A program made the position numbers and the translations under genes. 64,000 nt of DNA from NCBI RefSeq assembly GCF_003590095.1, contig NC_039479.1, positions 8,370,001 through 8,434,000 of the forward strand, in the 5' to 3' direction. How positions within the stretch are numbered: the first letter of the stretch is position 1; the number at the start of each line of letters is the position of its first letter. This document shows, in pieces, positions 47,126 to 58,116 of the stretch. Source of the DNA: Trichoplusia ni (taxonomy: Eukaryota > Arthropoda > Insecta > Lepidoptera > Noctuidae). The notes below the pieces were generated by a model. It did no database searches. It was not told the DNA's origin and saw nothing but the letters and a program-made list of their open reading frames with translations.

Positions 47126-47800
47126 TTGATAAAATATAGTTAACTCCTTGCACTTCTCGGTCCCTAGTATTAAACTTGAGGATTGCTCGGGATCCGACGC
47201 CCGTTCATATGCAGCCAGCTAGACGCAGCATAGTCAAAGAGCGCTCCGTATGGAAAATTTATCGCCAATCGGTCCCTATGATTAGCTGTTTGTTCCATAT
47301 AATTTATTGTGTTACATTAAGAAAGTGTAGAGGAGTAAAATTTGATGTATAGAAATTGTTAATTGATAATTTAGTCATGCCCCGCGTTGGGCGCCAAATA
47401 TCTAAAATTCGGCTGAACAGAATACGTCCATTATGTTTGAAGTTTCGGTCACTCCCTATTAAAACAAATGAACTATGGCGCAAATAGAAAGAATAAAAAA
47501 AATATACGCCTATATCAATACTTATTTAGTAGATCAAAGTATGATAAAAATAAAATATTACATAGTTTAAATGAAAATGTTCACTGAAATCGAATATGGA
47601 CCTTGCACTAAGCGCATATTTTATTTGCTGATTCTCTTTGCCTATGCTATGCAGCGAGCTGGTGGCGGTGTCCGGGCCACGGATCTCGTCACAATTTCGA
47701 TTTGCTATACTAGGGAAGCAGAAGCGAAAGAGAGTTACATGCATTATCAACAACAGCATTTATACCATCACATATCGTACTTGAAACATACAACCTAAGC
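47126..47800 (-). mobile_element. LTR retroelement remnant A with tRNA-Lys PBS
   Basis: At 47379-47396 the plus strand reads GCCCCGCGTTGGGCGCCA, one base different from the 3' end of tRNA-Lys(CUU). The minus strand therefore has the complementary primer-binding site TGGCGCC..., which follows the 5' LTR in retroelements. The LTR would lie at 47397-~47800 and the leader at 47126-47294; the leader is over 90% alike to 50836-51003. No gag or pol frame remains. Outer ends are uncertain. Confidence 0.55.
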
Positions 47801-48262
47801 CTTCGACCATAAGGTCTCGTTTTGCATGCAAACTTTCAGAACTATAACCGTTTGATCACTAGCTTCATTCAACATTTGCATCAATGAATGGGCGTCTATG
47901 AAGGTTTTTTGCAAATTTCTCGTGATTAATGACATAAAAGCTTGAAACCGTAACACAAAAACATATCATAATTTCACCATCCATGAGTATCATACATTTC
48001 CCATGAAGACACGCCAGTATCAACAGTGTTATTATGAATCAAACAAAGCCGGCTCCACAGGAGGCGTGGCCGAGCTTCACACAGTTCTTGGACTTGTTTC
48101 GCGCTCTCAACTTCGTCAAAATAGAAAGAGTATTTGTGCAACTGAAATACGACGAAAATAAATTTAATATTTGTAGATTTGTAAGATCATCATAGGATAT
48201 ACATCACAGTTTCGAATGTAATGAAATTGAGATCATTTTCATTCTTATCTATATTTATCTAA

Positions 48263-48511
48263 ACTAATATATAAAGCTGAAGGGTTTGTTTATTTGCTTG
48301 AACGCGCTAATCCCAGGAACTACTGCTTCAAATTGAAAAAATATTTTTGTGATGAATAAACCAATCATCAAGGAAGGTTTTAGGCTATACATCATCACGC
48401 TGCGACTTATAGGAGCGAAGATACAATGGAAAATGTGAAAAAAACAGGGCAGGTATAAATCATAACTTATGTCTTCTAACCACGCGGACGAAGTCGCGGG
48501 CAACAGCTAGT
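48263..48511 (+). mobile_element. CTAGT-ended non-autonomous repeat
   Basis: Runs from CTAATATATAAAGCTGAAGG to CGAAGTCGCGGGCAACAGCT plus AGT. An inverted relative lies at 54079-54308. The CTAGT end and lack of inverted repeats suggest a Helitron derivative. Confidence 0.5.
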
Positions 48512-48642
48512 GAAAATATGTGCTGAGATTTTCAACAATAAAGGAGTATTTGTGTCGAACATAATAATATCAACTGACTTTGATATAGGTGAATGACAGT
48601 GTAGTGACCTAAGCATCCGGTGGGACAACTACGTCACCGCGG

Positions 48643-48683
48643 TGCGTGAGCGAGACCGCACTAGTGCGGCGTCGCGCTCACGC
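48643..48683. repeat. 40-bp imperfect palindrome
   Basis: GC-rich arms, with GCGTGAGCGAGACCGCACT pairing to AGTGCGGCGTCGCGCTCACGC around a central ACTAGT. The arms differ by a 2-nt indel. Confidence 0.5.
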
Positions 48684-49544
48684 TCGAGTGGCAACTACTG
48701 TCTCAGCAGTTGGTTGTCATTCGGAAAAATAACAGTAATGTCATGTCATCTTAGCTAGCAACCGCCGAGTTTTTATTGCTATGGTTTTGAATAAACTTTT
48801 TTATTCTGTATTATTACTTTGCTTCGTCACAAACCACGTTCGATAGTTTATCTGTCATCTGCAAATTCATATTATGTCAATGGATATAACTATTTAATCT
48901 CCTGTCGAAACACTCCAAGCCTTGCGCGGCGACCGCACTTGAGCGTCGCCTGCCGTACGTCAGTCAGTTGAATGTGTCAGCAGGGACTGCACGTCGCTGA
49001 GTGCAAAATATTCAAAACCAACGTATTGCAAGGATTTGCGCAACAAAACTCACTTACATTATGTTCAATACATTATAATACACCGATTTTAAGTCATATC
49101 ATAACTATTTTATGTCATAAATCCTGAAATATTTACAAATTCCTATCCTGAAGTCTAAAAACGTGGTTTTCTACTCGGTCGGTCTAGAACGAAAGAGCCA
49201 AACAGTTGCTAGCAAAAATGAACCTTAGTTGGAATAGTCTTAGGGTTCACTATAGTAAAAATAATTAAACTGTACTTGCAACAGTACTATCAGATTTGAA
49301 CCTCTTCTGGCGTTATGGGTTCCTAGTACTAGATTTCGGCATTCTACTGAATTTCGATTTACTCAAAAGGCCACGTGGTCATATTTATTGTTTACCTTTT
49401 GACGGACTTCTTCCTTAAAATATTTACTTATGTCATGTTAATTACATGAACAATGTGGAACCTACATGGTTATTTAAATGACTCCTACTCCTCGAATAAA
49501 AACAACCTAGTCGGTTTAAACTTGCCCTGTCCTACTGAAAAAAT

Positions 49545-49660
49545 CATCATCATCATCATCCACAGCCTTTATCCTCCCACTGCTGGGCATAGGCCTCCCC
49601 TTTTTCGTGCCAATTTCTGCGGTCCTGTGCTAGCCTCATCCAGACTGAAAAAATAAATTA
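49545..49660 (+). repeat. CAT-rich dispersed repeat fragment
   Basis: (ATC)n followed by CCACTGCTGGGCATAGGCCT and CCAATTTCTGCGGTC. I recall this as a widespread lepidopteran repeat, part of a non-LTR element tail; the exact family is not certain. Confidence 0.45.
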
Positions 49661-49761
49661 ATAGAACAACTCATCGACTTCAGCGTAATAAAAAAACATT
49701 ACTTTATTGGTGATACTTGTATTCGGTTTGAAGATGGATTATGAAGAGAAATACAATCTTC

Positions 49762-50030
49762 TCTAATATATAAAATTCCCGTGTCTCGATGTTACTTACC
49801 GTACTCTTTGAAACGGCTTAACCGATTTTTGCCAAATTTCTTATGCGTATTCAATAGGTCTGAGAATCAACTAACATCTATTTTTCATACCCCTAAGTGA
49901 TAAGGGTTGCTCACACTAAAATTATTATTTTTATTGAAATATTTTGTTTTATTTTTTCTGTAATGTTGCATTACTAAATACAAACACAGAAAGAATTTAT
50001 TAGGCAAAACAACGTTTGCTGGGTCAGTAA
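49762..50030 (+). mobile_element. Helitron-like non-autonomous repeat, copy 2
   Basis: Same family and orientation as 31383-31684, starting TCTAATATATAAAATTCCCG and ending AACGTTTGCTGGGTCAG. It is somewhat diverged and about 30 bp shorter. Confidence 0.55.
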
Positions 50031-50835
50031 CTTGTGGTATCAGTGATGGGCGATTTGTATTTTATTTGCTCGGTCCCAATTTTCTATAGCTGCATATTAT
50101 ACCAGGGACGAGTCTCTCATAAAAAAACATGATTTGCTTAGCTTCGTAGCATTTCCTTCACAAGCATCAGTCTTTAACATTCTTGTTCTCTTAGTGACAT
50201 AATGTGGGCTTATCGATTGGAATTCGACGCGCTTAAGTTGGTGACAATAATCAATGTCGTTGGCATGTCTATACAGCAGAAAGTGAAAGGAATTCAAAAG
50301 CTTGTAACCTCTTCATATCCTCTTCTGCCCTTGTACTTGCTTATCTCTTGCGTAATATGTGTTCGTTTCTGCGGTTCCTACTTTGAAAATGAGAGATGAA
50401 AGAATATCAAGGATAGGATATCCAAATGCAAGACGGTAAATTATAAATAAAAAATATATTGTTCGATCTTAAGTAATAACAATATCATTTTATATAGTAA
50501 GGAATGCATTTCATGTATGTAAAAACGTCACGAAACCTAAGAGGAAAAAATAAAATTTTGAATGTAGGAACTTTAGCTGCTTTAGTTTTTTTAAATAACT
50601 AACCATGAAACCGAAATCGGGACGTCTGGACAACCTATATGACGGACTATTATGAAGGCTGGAGGGTGAAACGGGCTTTAGGAACTAGATTAAGATCGAC
50701 GCAGTCACTCACAAAGCCGGCTTTATTTGATTAATTAATAACTGTGTTACCATTTTGGGCACAAAAGGACTAGAATTTAAAGCTTTGACATTTTGACTAT
50801 ATTTACCAAACCAGCATGTAGCGGTTCTTGTGCTC

Positions 50836-51280
50836 TTGATAAAATATAGTTAACTCCTTGCACTTCTCGGTCCCCAGTATTAAACTTGAGGATTGCTTCG
50901 GGATCCGACGCCCGTTCATATGCAGCCAGCTTGACGCATAGTCAAAGAGCGCTCCGTATGGAAAATTTATCGCCAATCGGTACCTATGATTAGCTGTTTG
51001 TTGTCATAAGTACGGCTAGAGAGTGTAGTTACATAATAGAAGTTCGTGTATGGCAATTTGCTAAGTTAGATATTTACCCAAGCCCCGCGTTTGGCGCCAA
51101 AAACTTAAACTTGGCTACTCCCTTTGGACGATCCTTTTAAAGATAAATGAATAATGGCTAGAAAGATGACCACAAATAAATAAATACACATCAATTTCAA
51201 TACTTCTTTCTTAGTTTCATAGGTCTAAATATTTATTAAAAAATATCACATAGTTTACAAAAAGATCTTAAATAAAGCTC
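50836..51280 (-). mobile_element. LTR retroelement remnant B with tRNA-Lys PBS
   Basis: The leader at 50836-51003 nearly matches 47126-47294. The plus strand at 51082-51099 reads GCCCCGCGTTTGGCGCCA, two bases off the tRNA-Lys 3' end. Diverged LTR-like sequence follows to about 51280 (shared ATCACATAGTTTA-type segment). No protein frame. Confidence 0.5.
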
Positions 51281-51696
51281 TCATAATTAATGAAGCCCTA
51301 GTCACTAGCTCCTATTAATACTTAGCAACTATTTCAGGCTTTCCGAACGGCTTGCTAGCATGTTATCATATGCTAGCTGTTGCCCGCGAGCACGAATAAC
51401 GTTTTGCAAGTTACACAAAGCTTTTCTTTAGCAAGGTTCAAGGGAAAATATTTGGTATTGAAAGAATATATTGATTTGGGTAAGTCAAATAGAATGGAAC
51501 CCTACATTATAGTTAAAACATGAGGCGTGGCCTAGCCCACATCAGTCGGATATTATCAACTCGACTGAATTTATCTGGCAACCAGCCCGAGAGTGCATCG
51601 CATCAGTACCAGGGTCACATGTAGCCAAGGATTTGATCGGCTTTTCGCCGACGAAAGAGTACATTTTTATATTAATGCATTCGCGTCATTACTTTT

Positions 51697-52733
51697 ATAA
51701 TAATAATAATATTTATTTCAGACTTATTTCATAATAGTCCATAGTTATGTATAACATAAATTCTAAACAGAAAACTACTCTAGAATTAATTAAATATTAT
51801 TTTATATAACTAAATGCTGGTCGATGTCTGGTCATGCCAGCGCCACATTATGGGCTATCTACATGACCAGCCTACAATAGCAACCCGACTGTTAGAACTA
51901 TCGCGTACTCTCCGCATCAGTGATGCTGAACGCTGTCTCACAAGTGAACCAAAGTCAGGAACACCTGCATCAGCGAACATCCCTGATGCGCTACAAAATC
52001 GCGGTAGTCCCAAAAGTACTCTGAAGGCATTATTGTATTGGATCCGCAGAGCATTGAAAGACCGTTTAGTGTAATTGACCCATAGGGCACACGTGTACAA
52101 AGATTGGCAATATGCCCTAAACAGAGTAACTTTAACATCCCTTGTACATCGTGCAAATCTACGAGCTAGCATGTTACACCTTACGGCCAACGCTCTGCGC
52201 TCTCTATCCAAATCCGTATCATCAGTAAGATCATCGGTGACCCAGTGACCCAGGTACTTAAACCGAGTGACTCTGTTGAGTGGACTACCTCCTAAAGTTA
52301 CTGGTGGAATTGTCTTGTAACTTTTGTTACCGTCGGCCTTGAAAACCAACAGTTCACTCTTAGATGAGTTGTACCTGAGCCCATGGACCACCGCATAATC
52401 CTCACAGATACGGATTAGTCTCCTAAGGGCGTTAATCGAAGGGCTCAGCAATACCATATCGTCCGCGTAACTGATGTTATTAACACACTGCCCATCAACG
52501 GAGCATCCGATATTGGCATTGCTGAGTTCCTGTATTAACTCATTCATGTAGAGGTTGAAAAGGTTGGGCGAGCTAAGACCACCTTGCCTCACCCCACATT
52601 CCAATCTATACGCATCCGACAGTACACCTGCCCATTTAACATGATTGTACTGATTATTATACCAGTACTGTAATAGTTGAATGAGGTCGTTAGGAAGGTT
52701 GGTGTTTTGTCGAAGTTTCTTCCATAGACTATC
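51697..52733 (-). mobile_element. 5'-truncated non-LTR retrotransposon (LINE)
   Basis: This 1037-bp insertion sits inside a family A repeat. It is flanked by ACTTTT on both sides (51691-51696, 52734-52739) and has a (TAA/TTA)n microsatellite 3' end at 51697-51712. The retained part is the end of a reverse-transcriptase ORF plus about 158 bp of 3' UTR. The 5' truncation and short duplication are typical of target-primed insertion. Confidence 0.75.
51855..52733 (-). pseudogene. LINE reverse transcriptase, C-terminal fragment
   Basis: About 292 codons are open from the truncation point (DSLWKKLRQNTNLPNDLIQL) to a TAG at 51855-51857. Conserved RT blocks: ECGVRQGGLSSPNLFNLYMN, then ISYADDMVLLSPS with the YADD catalytic motif, then LGGSPLNRVTRFKYLGHWVT (thumb side). 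The fingers, endonuclease and N-terminus are missing, so it cannot mobilise itself. It resembles CR1/L2/Jockey-group enzymes; the clade is uncertain. No internal stops or frameshifts in what remains, so it is a fairly young copy. Confidence 0.8.
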
Positions 52734-53548
52734 ACTTTTTTATTCTTTTTTTTATTAACCACAACTGTGATAACTGCCGTGAAGCAAAGAAGCGGAATAA
52801 AATAAATTATTTTATACTTTGAAACGAATTATATGTTGTGATATCATTGTCATGTTTGGTATCAAAATGAAGGTCTCGGATTGAATAATTTGAATGTAAT
52901 AACAATGTTTAAGAATTTATTGCGGAAAACATATTCGATGCGCGTAGTTTGCTCTCTAAGTACCGAACGTGAGTACGATCGATATTACTCGGACATCGCG
53001 GCGCCGACAGCACGTGATTTTCATAGCAGTAAATCGTCCTTCTTTTTAAAAATAACTAATGGATCTAGTAACATTTGACTGTCTCAGATCAAGACCTTTA
53101 TTTTGATACCAAACACGACAATACTACGACAACGCTGCCTAAGCCCTTTAAGATATAAGAAAATAATGTATCGTGTAATTGTGAATTTTACGGAAAAGTT
53201 ACCATATTATGTCTTTCTCTTTAGGATAACATTCTCAATCCATTTGAATACTTTAACAAGTGGGCAATTATAAAGCTAAATTGGAAAGCTATTGCATAAA
53301 TACAATATTAATCAATGTGATTTCATACTTGTCGATTCAATGGACAAGGATTACCATTTATTTTGGATTCAATGCTATGGTAATTTTAAAGTTCAATTTG
53401 ATTTGTACGGGGTTTTATCCTCGAACCTCCATGAAACTTATGAGCTCCTGATATTGTCCTGCTGTTTGCGGGTACTGCAGTGGTACTGCAATAAGGTAGG
53501 TACTACAGATATTTTTCATGTACAATTCGACCTTTGCGAATAGTATAT

Positions 53549-53752
53549 TAATGAGAAAGTAACTCTGTCTGTCTGTCTGTTACGCTTTCACGTCTAAGCC
53601 ACTAAACTGATTTTAATGAAATTTGCTACAGAGATAGAGTTGACATTGACAAAGAACATATGATAGTTTTTATCCTGGACTTTTGAAGAGTTCTCTTGGA
53701 AACGCGATATAACTGACCTTGACGCTGGCGAAGCCGCGGGCAAAAAGCTAGT
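53549..53752 (+). mobile_element. CTAGT-ended repeat with (CTGT)n start
   Basis: Begins AACTCTGTCTGTCTGTCTGT and ends AAGCCGCGGGCAAAAAGCTA plus GT, a layout I recall from many lepidopteran genomes. No frame, no inverted ends. Confidence 0.5.
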
Positions 53753-54078
53753 AATATTATATGACGCAAAACACTGTCCCATGACAAACAGATTGTTCCA
53801 TTGTGACATTTACTGATGGAGTATCTTGGAATATTTAAATCTAAACATACATTGGCTCATATTACAACACCCTCAGGCCGCCACCCGCCGTGACCTGTAT
53901 GAAAGGCTAAATGGCTTTAAGGAAGAAGATATTACCTTTAATCAGGTATTTTCTCCATAGGAAAAACATTTTGGAAACCAAAAAAATAAATTAAATTTTG
54001 CTCAAGTTGCATAACTAAAAGTTTAAAAGAACCTGGAAAACAGGCTTTTCGGATAAAATCTTTTGATTTTACAAAGTA

Positions 54079-54308
54079 ACTAGCTGTTGCCCGCGACTCC
54101 GTCCGCGTTTATCTATCTACCCTGTTTTTTCCACATTTATCATTGTATCTTCGCTCGCATTAGTCGCAACGTGATGGTATATAGCCTAAAACCTTCCTCG
54201 ATGAATGTTATATTCAATACAAAAAGAATTTTTCAATTTGAACTAGGTTCCTGAGATTAGCGCGTTCAAACAAACCAACAAACAAACTCTTCAGTTTTAT
54301 ATATTAAG
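54079..54308 (-). mobile_element. CTAGT-ended repeat, inverted copy
   Basis: Starts ACTAGCTGTTGCCCGCGACT and ends with CTTCAGTTTTATATATTAAG, the reverse of the 48263-48511 family. Confidence 0.5.
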
Positions 54309-55044
54309 TATAGATAAAAAACACAACTATTTAAATAAACATCAAATCAAAAAATTAACCGTTACCTACTTAAATATTCTTTCTTCATTTAACTTCTTTC
54401 AAATACGAGTGACAATGTTAAAGAAAATTTATGTTAGACAAAAAGTTACATATTCATTAAAATAGTCAGTGTTTTGTCGTGTTTGGTGCAAGCAATGAAG
54501 ATCGTGGTTTCAGACAGCGAAACGTAACTGTTGGATATCTACATAATAAATCAAACTTCAAGCGACTTACATGATACGGATATCAACTGTTGTTCGATTC
54601 AACAGGCCTAGCAGCCGAATGACGGTAATACGTTATGTGGAGCCCTAGGCCCTCGCGCTGGTTCTCGCGCCGCCTCACTCGGTGTCCCGTTAGTCAAGCG
54701 CGGCGCGGCGGTGACAGTGCACGCCGTTGCTGCTCTCTTGTATGCGACCCTATGAAAATATTGTTGCGTTTGTAGCCTTAAACAACGATTAATATTTTTG
54801 GTCTAAAATAACGCTCACTTTGAAATACGTTTTTACGTAATGGTAAAAAGCTTTATCAAATAATTATAAGCGTTACTAGTATTTATCTTTGTACTAAGTT
54901 GTCCTTAACATCGTTTAATTTCATTGAATATCTTAGGAGTCATCAGTTTTGTAACGTAAGTCTGCACCAAAATACTTCATATTACATAAACTACTGTGTC
55001 CCATCGATGTTTTACGTAACATATATATTTATTAGTTGCTTAAA

Positions 55045-55304
55045 GCCCCACGTTGTGCGCCAAAACACGAATTTTTTCAATTTTATTTGCGATGAATAAA
55101 AAAAATGCAGAAAATATATTTATTTACTAGGGCTTTTTAAAAACTTGACGTATGAAATGAATTGAAAGATAGAAACTAATATATAAATGTCTGGTTGTAT
55201 ATGGACCTTGCACTAAACGCATATTTTATCTGCTTCTCTTAACAATCGCGTATGGGATTGATTCAAGGCGCTTTGCCTATGCGGCGAGCTGGCGGCGGTG
55301 TCCG
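55045..55304 (-). mobile_element. LTR retroelement remnant C with tRNA-Lys PBS, cut by gap
   Basis: The plus strand at 55045-55062 reads GCCCCACGTTGTGCGCCA, one base off the tRNA-Lys 3' end. Following sequence (ATATGGACCTTGCACTAA, then GCGAGCTGGCGGCGGTGTCC) matches 47594-47676 of remnant A. The copy runs into the N block. Confidence 0.55.
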
Positions 55305-56304
55305 NNNNNNNNNNNNNNNNNNNNNNNNNNNNNNNNNNNNNNNNNNNNNNNNNNNNNNNNNNNNNNNNNNNNNNNNNNNNNNNNNNNNNNNNNNNNNNNN
55401 NNNNNNNNNNNNNNNNNNNNNNNNNNNNNNNNNNNNNNNNNNNNNNNNNNNNNNNNNNNNNNNNNNNNNNNNNNNNNNNNNNNNNNNNNNNNNNNNNNNN
55501 NNNNNNNNNNNNNNNNNNNNNNNNNNNNNNNNNNNNNNNNNNNNNNNNNNNNNNNNNNNNNNNNNNNNNNNNNNNNNNNNNNNNNNNNNNNNNNNNNNNN
55601 NNNNNNNNNNNNNNNNNNNNNNNNNNNNNNNNNNNNNNNNNNNNNNNNNNNNNNNNNNNNNNNNNNNNNNNNNNNNNNNNNNNNNNNNNNNNNNNNNNNN
55701 NNNNNNNNNNNNNNNNNNNNNNNNNNNNNNNNNNNNNNNNNNNNNNNNNNNNNNNNNNNNNNNNNNNNNNNNNNNNNNNNNNNNNNNNNNNNNNNNNNNN
55801 NNNNNNNNNNNNNNNNNNNNNNNNNNNNNNNNNNNNNNNNNNNNNNNNNNNNNNNNNNNNNNNNNNNNNNNNNNNNNNNNNNNNNNNNNNNNNNNNNNNN
55901 NNNNNNNNNNNNNNNNNNNNNNNNNNNNNNNNNNNNNNNNNNNNNNNNNNNNNNNNNNNNNNNNNNNNNNNNNNNNNNNNNNNNNNNNNNNNNNNNNNNN
56001 NNNNNNNNNNNNNNNNNNNNNNNNNNNNNNNNNNNNNNNNNNNNNNNNNNNNNNNNNNNNNNNNNNNNNNNNNNNNNNNNNNNNNNNNNNNNNNNNNNNN
56101 NNNNNNNNNNNNNNNNNNNNNNNNNNNNNNNNNNNNNNNNNNNNNNNNNNNNNNNNNNNNNNNNNNNNNNNNNNNNNNNNNNNNNNNNNNNNNNNNNNNN
56201 NNNNNNNNNNNNNNNNNNNNNNNNNNNNNNNNNNNNNNNNNNNNNNNNNNNNNNNNNNNNNNNNNNNNNNNNNNNNNNNNNNNNNNNNNNNNNNNNNNNN
56301 NNNN
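55305..56304. other. Assembly gap of exactly 1000 N
   Basis: All bases are N. The round length suggests a fixed placeholder and not a measured size. It starts inside an LTR-like repeat and ends inside or at the edge of a coding exon of the cyclase. Confidence 0.98.
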
Positions 56305-56305
56305 A

Positions 56306-56695
56306 GGTATCAATGTAGGGCCTGTAGTAGCTGGTGTAATTGGTGCACGAAAACCACAATACGACATCTGGGGAAATACAGTTAACGTAGCATCTCGAAT
56401 GGACTCAACTGGTCTGCCAAACCACACGCAAGTTACAGAGGAAGTATATCAAGTGCTGAAAGACTTGGCTTACCAATTCGTATGTAGAGGCAAAGTTAAG
56501 GTGAAAGGTAAAGGCGAGATGACTACGTACTTCCTAACGGACAGAGCGCCGGCAAATGGTACAGTGCAGAGCTCGTCTAACGGCCCGACGCCTAACCCTC
56601 CCACTGCTTATGGTGGAGTCGCGACAGCCTCTGGCCATGCTACAGAACTCCGCGCGAAAGAGCCGCCGCTCAACCCTCTAGGCTTCACACTTTGA
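56306..56695 (+). CDS. rut: Adenylyl cyclase C2 domain end (rutabaga / AC1 type)
   Basis: Open frame from the gap edge to TGA at 56693-56695. It reads GINVGPVVAGVIGARKPQYD, then WGNTVNVASRMDSTG, then QVTEEVYQVLKDLAYQFVCR and KVKVKGKGEMTTYFLTDR. These are the last part of the class III cyclase C2 domain of a membrane-bound adenylyl cyclase. The Asn and Arg of NTVNVASR are the conserved catalytic pair, and the Lys of VKGKGEM contacts ATP. The QVTEEV...FVCRGKV wording is closest, from memory, to mammalian AC1 and so to fly rutabaga, the Ca2+/calmodulin-stimulated cyclase of learning. All upstream exons (C1, both membrane cassettes) are missing from the window or hidden in the gap. The base before 56306 may be part of an acceptor AG. 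Confidence 0.85.
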   Translation, partial: GINVGPVVAGVIGARKPQYDIWGNTVNVASRMDSTGLPNHTQVTEEVYQVLKDLAYQFVCRGKVKVKGKGEMTTYFLTDRAPANGTVQSSSNGPTPNPPTAYGGVATASGHATELRAKEPPLNPLGFTL

Positions 56696-56710
56696 GGGAG
56701 TCGTCGGTAG

Positions 56711-57613
56711 CGGGGAGAAAACGAGCCGCTCCTACCCAGCAATGGGCACCAGAACGGTAATGGTAAAGGCAGCAAAGGTCGTCGCAATAAGGACAATGGG
56801 TCTGCGCCGCCACCGCCGCCGCACGGGATAGGCGCGAATGGGGGCGCGGGGCGGGGTCCGCGCTGGCCGCCGCCGCGCGCGCTCGTGGCGCCGTGGCCGC
56901 GCCCGCCTGAGGCTGCGCCCCCGCCGCACAAGCGCCGCGCCCCCGCCCGCCTGCCGCGCCCCCGCTCCAGCGAGAGCCTGCCCCTAGCGCGCAGCCCGCG
57001 TGTACACTCCTCAGCTGACGAGCTCAGTTCCCTCACGCGCTCGCCCAGCCTCAGCTCTTCTGATGAAAGCTACTCGCGCACAACAGACGCCTCTCCGTCC
57101 CGCCGCGGCCCTCTCAGTGGATCCCGCCCTCGCGCCCACAGCGGGCCAACCCCAGCCCCGCCTACGACTACCCGCCGGTCCGACCAGGCAAGCCCATCGT
57201 CAACCACATCAATGACTTGTATGCGAAGCCAAAAATGGCCAGGAAACCTTCCTCGAGGACAAATTCCTTGATGGCAGTGTTGACTTCCAGAAGGAAGAGG
57301 AGAAGCTTCAACGAAGTATCATAAATATGCTGCAGGCTTCAGCGAAACGTGACGGGTGTTGTCAAACTGACAAGAAGGATGTAGCGAGTAGGCTCGGACA
57401 ACGAGCTGATTCATTTTCAAGTTCAGGTGGTCGACCAACGAATTTGAAAACACTTAAACTTAGACAGCCGCGAGCCTTTGCGAAGAGAAGTCCTTCGGAC
57501 GTTGCGTGCGTGGCCTCCCTTCGAACGAGAAATACAACGGCTGCTTGATGACAAAAATCTAATCAAATCAATCCTCCGAAAACCGAACGGAAGGAACTGA
57601 AACTTGAACTGAG
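56711..57613 (+). CDS. rut: Cyclase C-terminal tail, first part, frame broken
   Basis: After the TGA (56693) and a TAG (56708) the same frame stays open to about 57270, with coding-like content: ENEPLLPSNGHQNGNGKGSK, a Pro-rich stretch, then SSADELSSLTRSPSLSSSDE. The apparent frame then moves: YDYPPVRPGKPIVNHINDLY (about 57160-57225), FLEDKFLDGSVDFQKEEEKL (about 57245-57305) through about 57470, EPLRREVLRTLRAWPPFERE (57472 on) and ERKELKLELR up to the donor at 57613 (GTAATA). Long C-terminal tails occur in fly rutabaga. The pattern fits uncorrected single-base errors beside the gap better than a decayed gene. The two stops could instead be removed by splicing to an acceptor ending at 56710. 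Confidence 0.6.
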
Positions 57614-57719
57614 GTAATATTCTTAAATTACAGGGTTCGATAATTTTTATTTTGGTCAAAAAATCAAATTATGCTTTGTTTACTAATGGACTGTCTTTAA
57701 ACTACTTTTATCACATCAG

Positions 57720-57925
57720 GGGCGGCAATCCATCATTGGAGCCGATGCGGAACTGCAACAACAACAACAACAGCAGCCCTCTGCACGCGGTGGGGCTGGC
57801 GGCCATCACGCAGGTAGCGCGACACGAGCCCAGCCCCGCGCGCGCCGCCAACGAGTTCCCCGGCGTGCTGCCCACCGATGTCGTCGTGCAGCTGCCCTCG
57901 CCAAGCATGACCGACACCGGTCCAG
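57720..57925 (+). CDS. rut: Cyclase tail exon, Asn-rich
   Basis: Acceptor CACATCAG and donor GTACCA. The phase agrees with the previous donor at 57613 (Arg codon split AG|G). Encodes GGNPSLEPMRNCNNNNNSSP, then LAAITQVARHEPSPARAANE and VVVQLPSPSMTDTGP. No known domain. The join to the next exon is off by one base. Confidence 0.6.
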
Positions 57926-58116
57926 GTACCACTGCATATAAAAAAATAACATATCCAGTTACATGACTTTTATTCTTGCAAAGTCATTTGCCACTTATCA
58001 ACCATTGCAATGTAATGTGACGACTTTATTTTGTAGCAAACTAGTAGATTTTGGAACAGTGTAAAGGATAGAAATGGTTATGTAGTGTTGTAACTACTGT
58101 CTTTCTTCATTTGCAG

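Larger units (their letters stand above)
51655..53132 (-). repeat. Repeat family A (copy split by a LINE)
   Basis: Minus-strand sequence at 53132-52734 matches 46640-47036. After the LINE, minus-strand 51696-51655 resumes with AAAGTAATGACGCGAATGCA, matching 47032-47061 (AAAGTAATGACATGAATGCA). The repeat is thus continuous in copy A and interrupted here. Confidence 0.65.

Noticed and set aside
53568..53580. Stand-alone (CTGT)n microsatellite
   Set aside because: It is the start of a recognised CTAGT-ended dispersed repeat.
55213..56427. Long open frames across 55213-56427 on both strands
   Set aside because: They consist almost wholly of N bases translated as unknown residues. Only the part after 56305 is real sequence.
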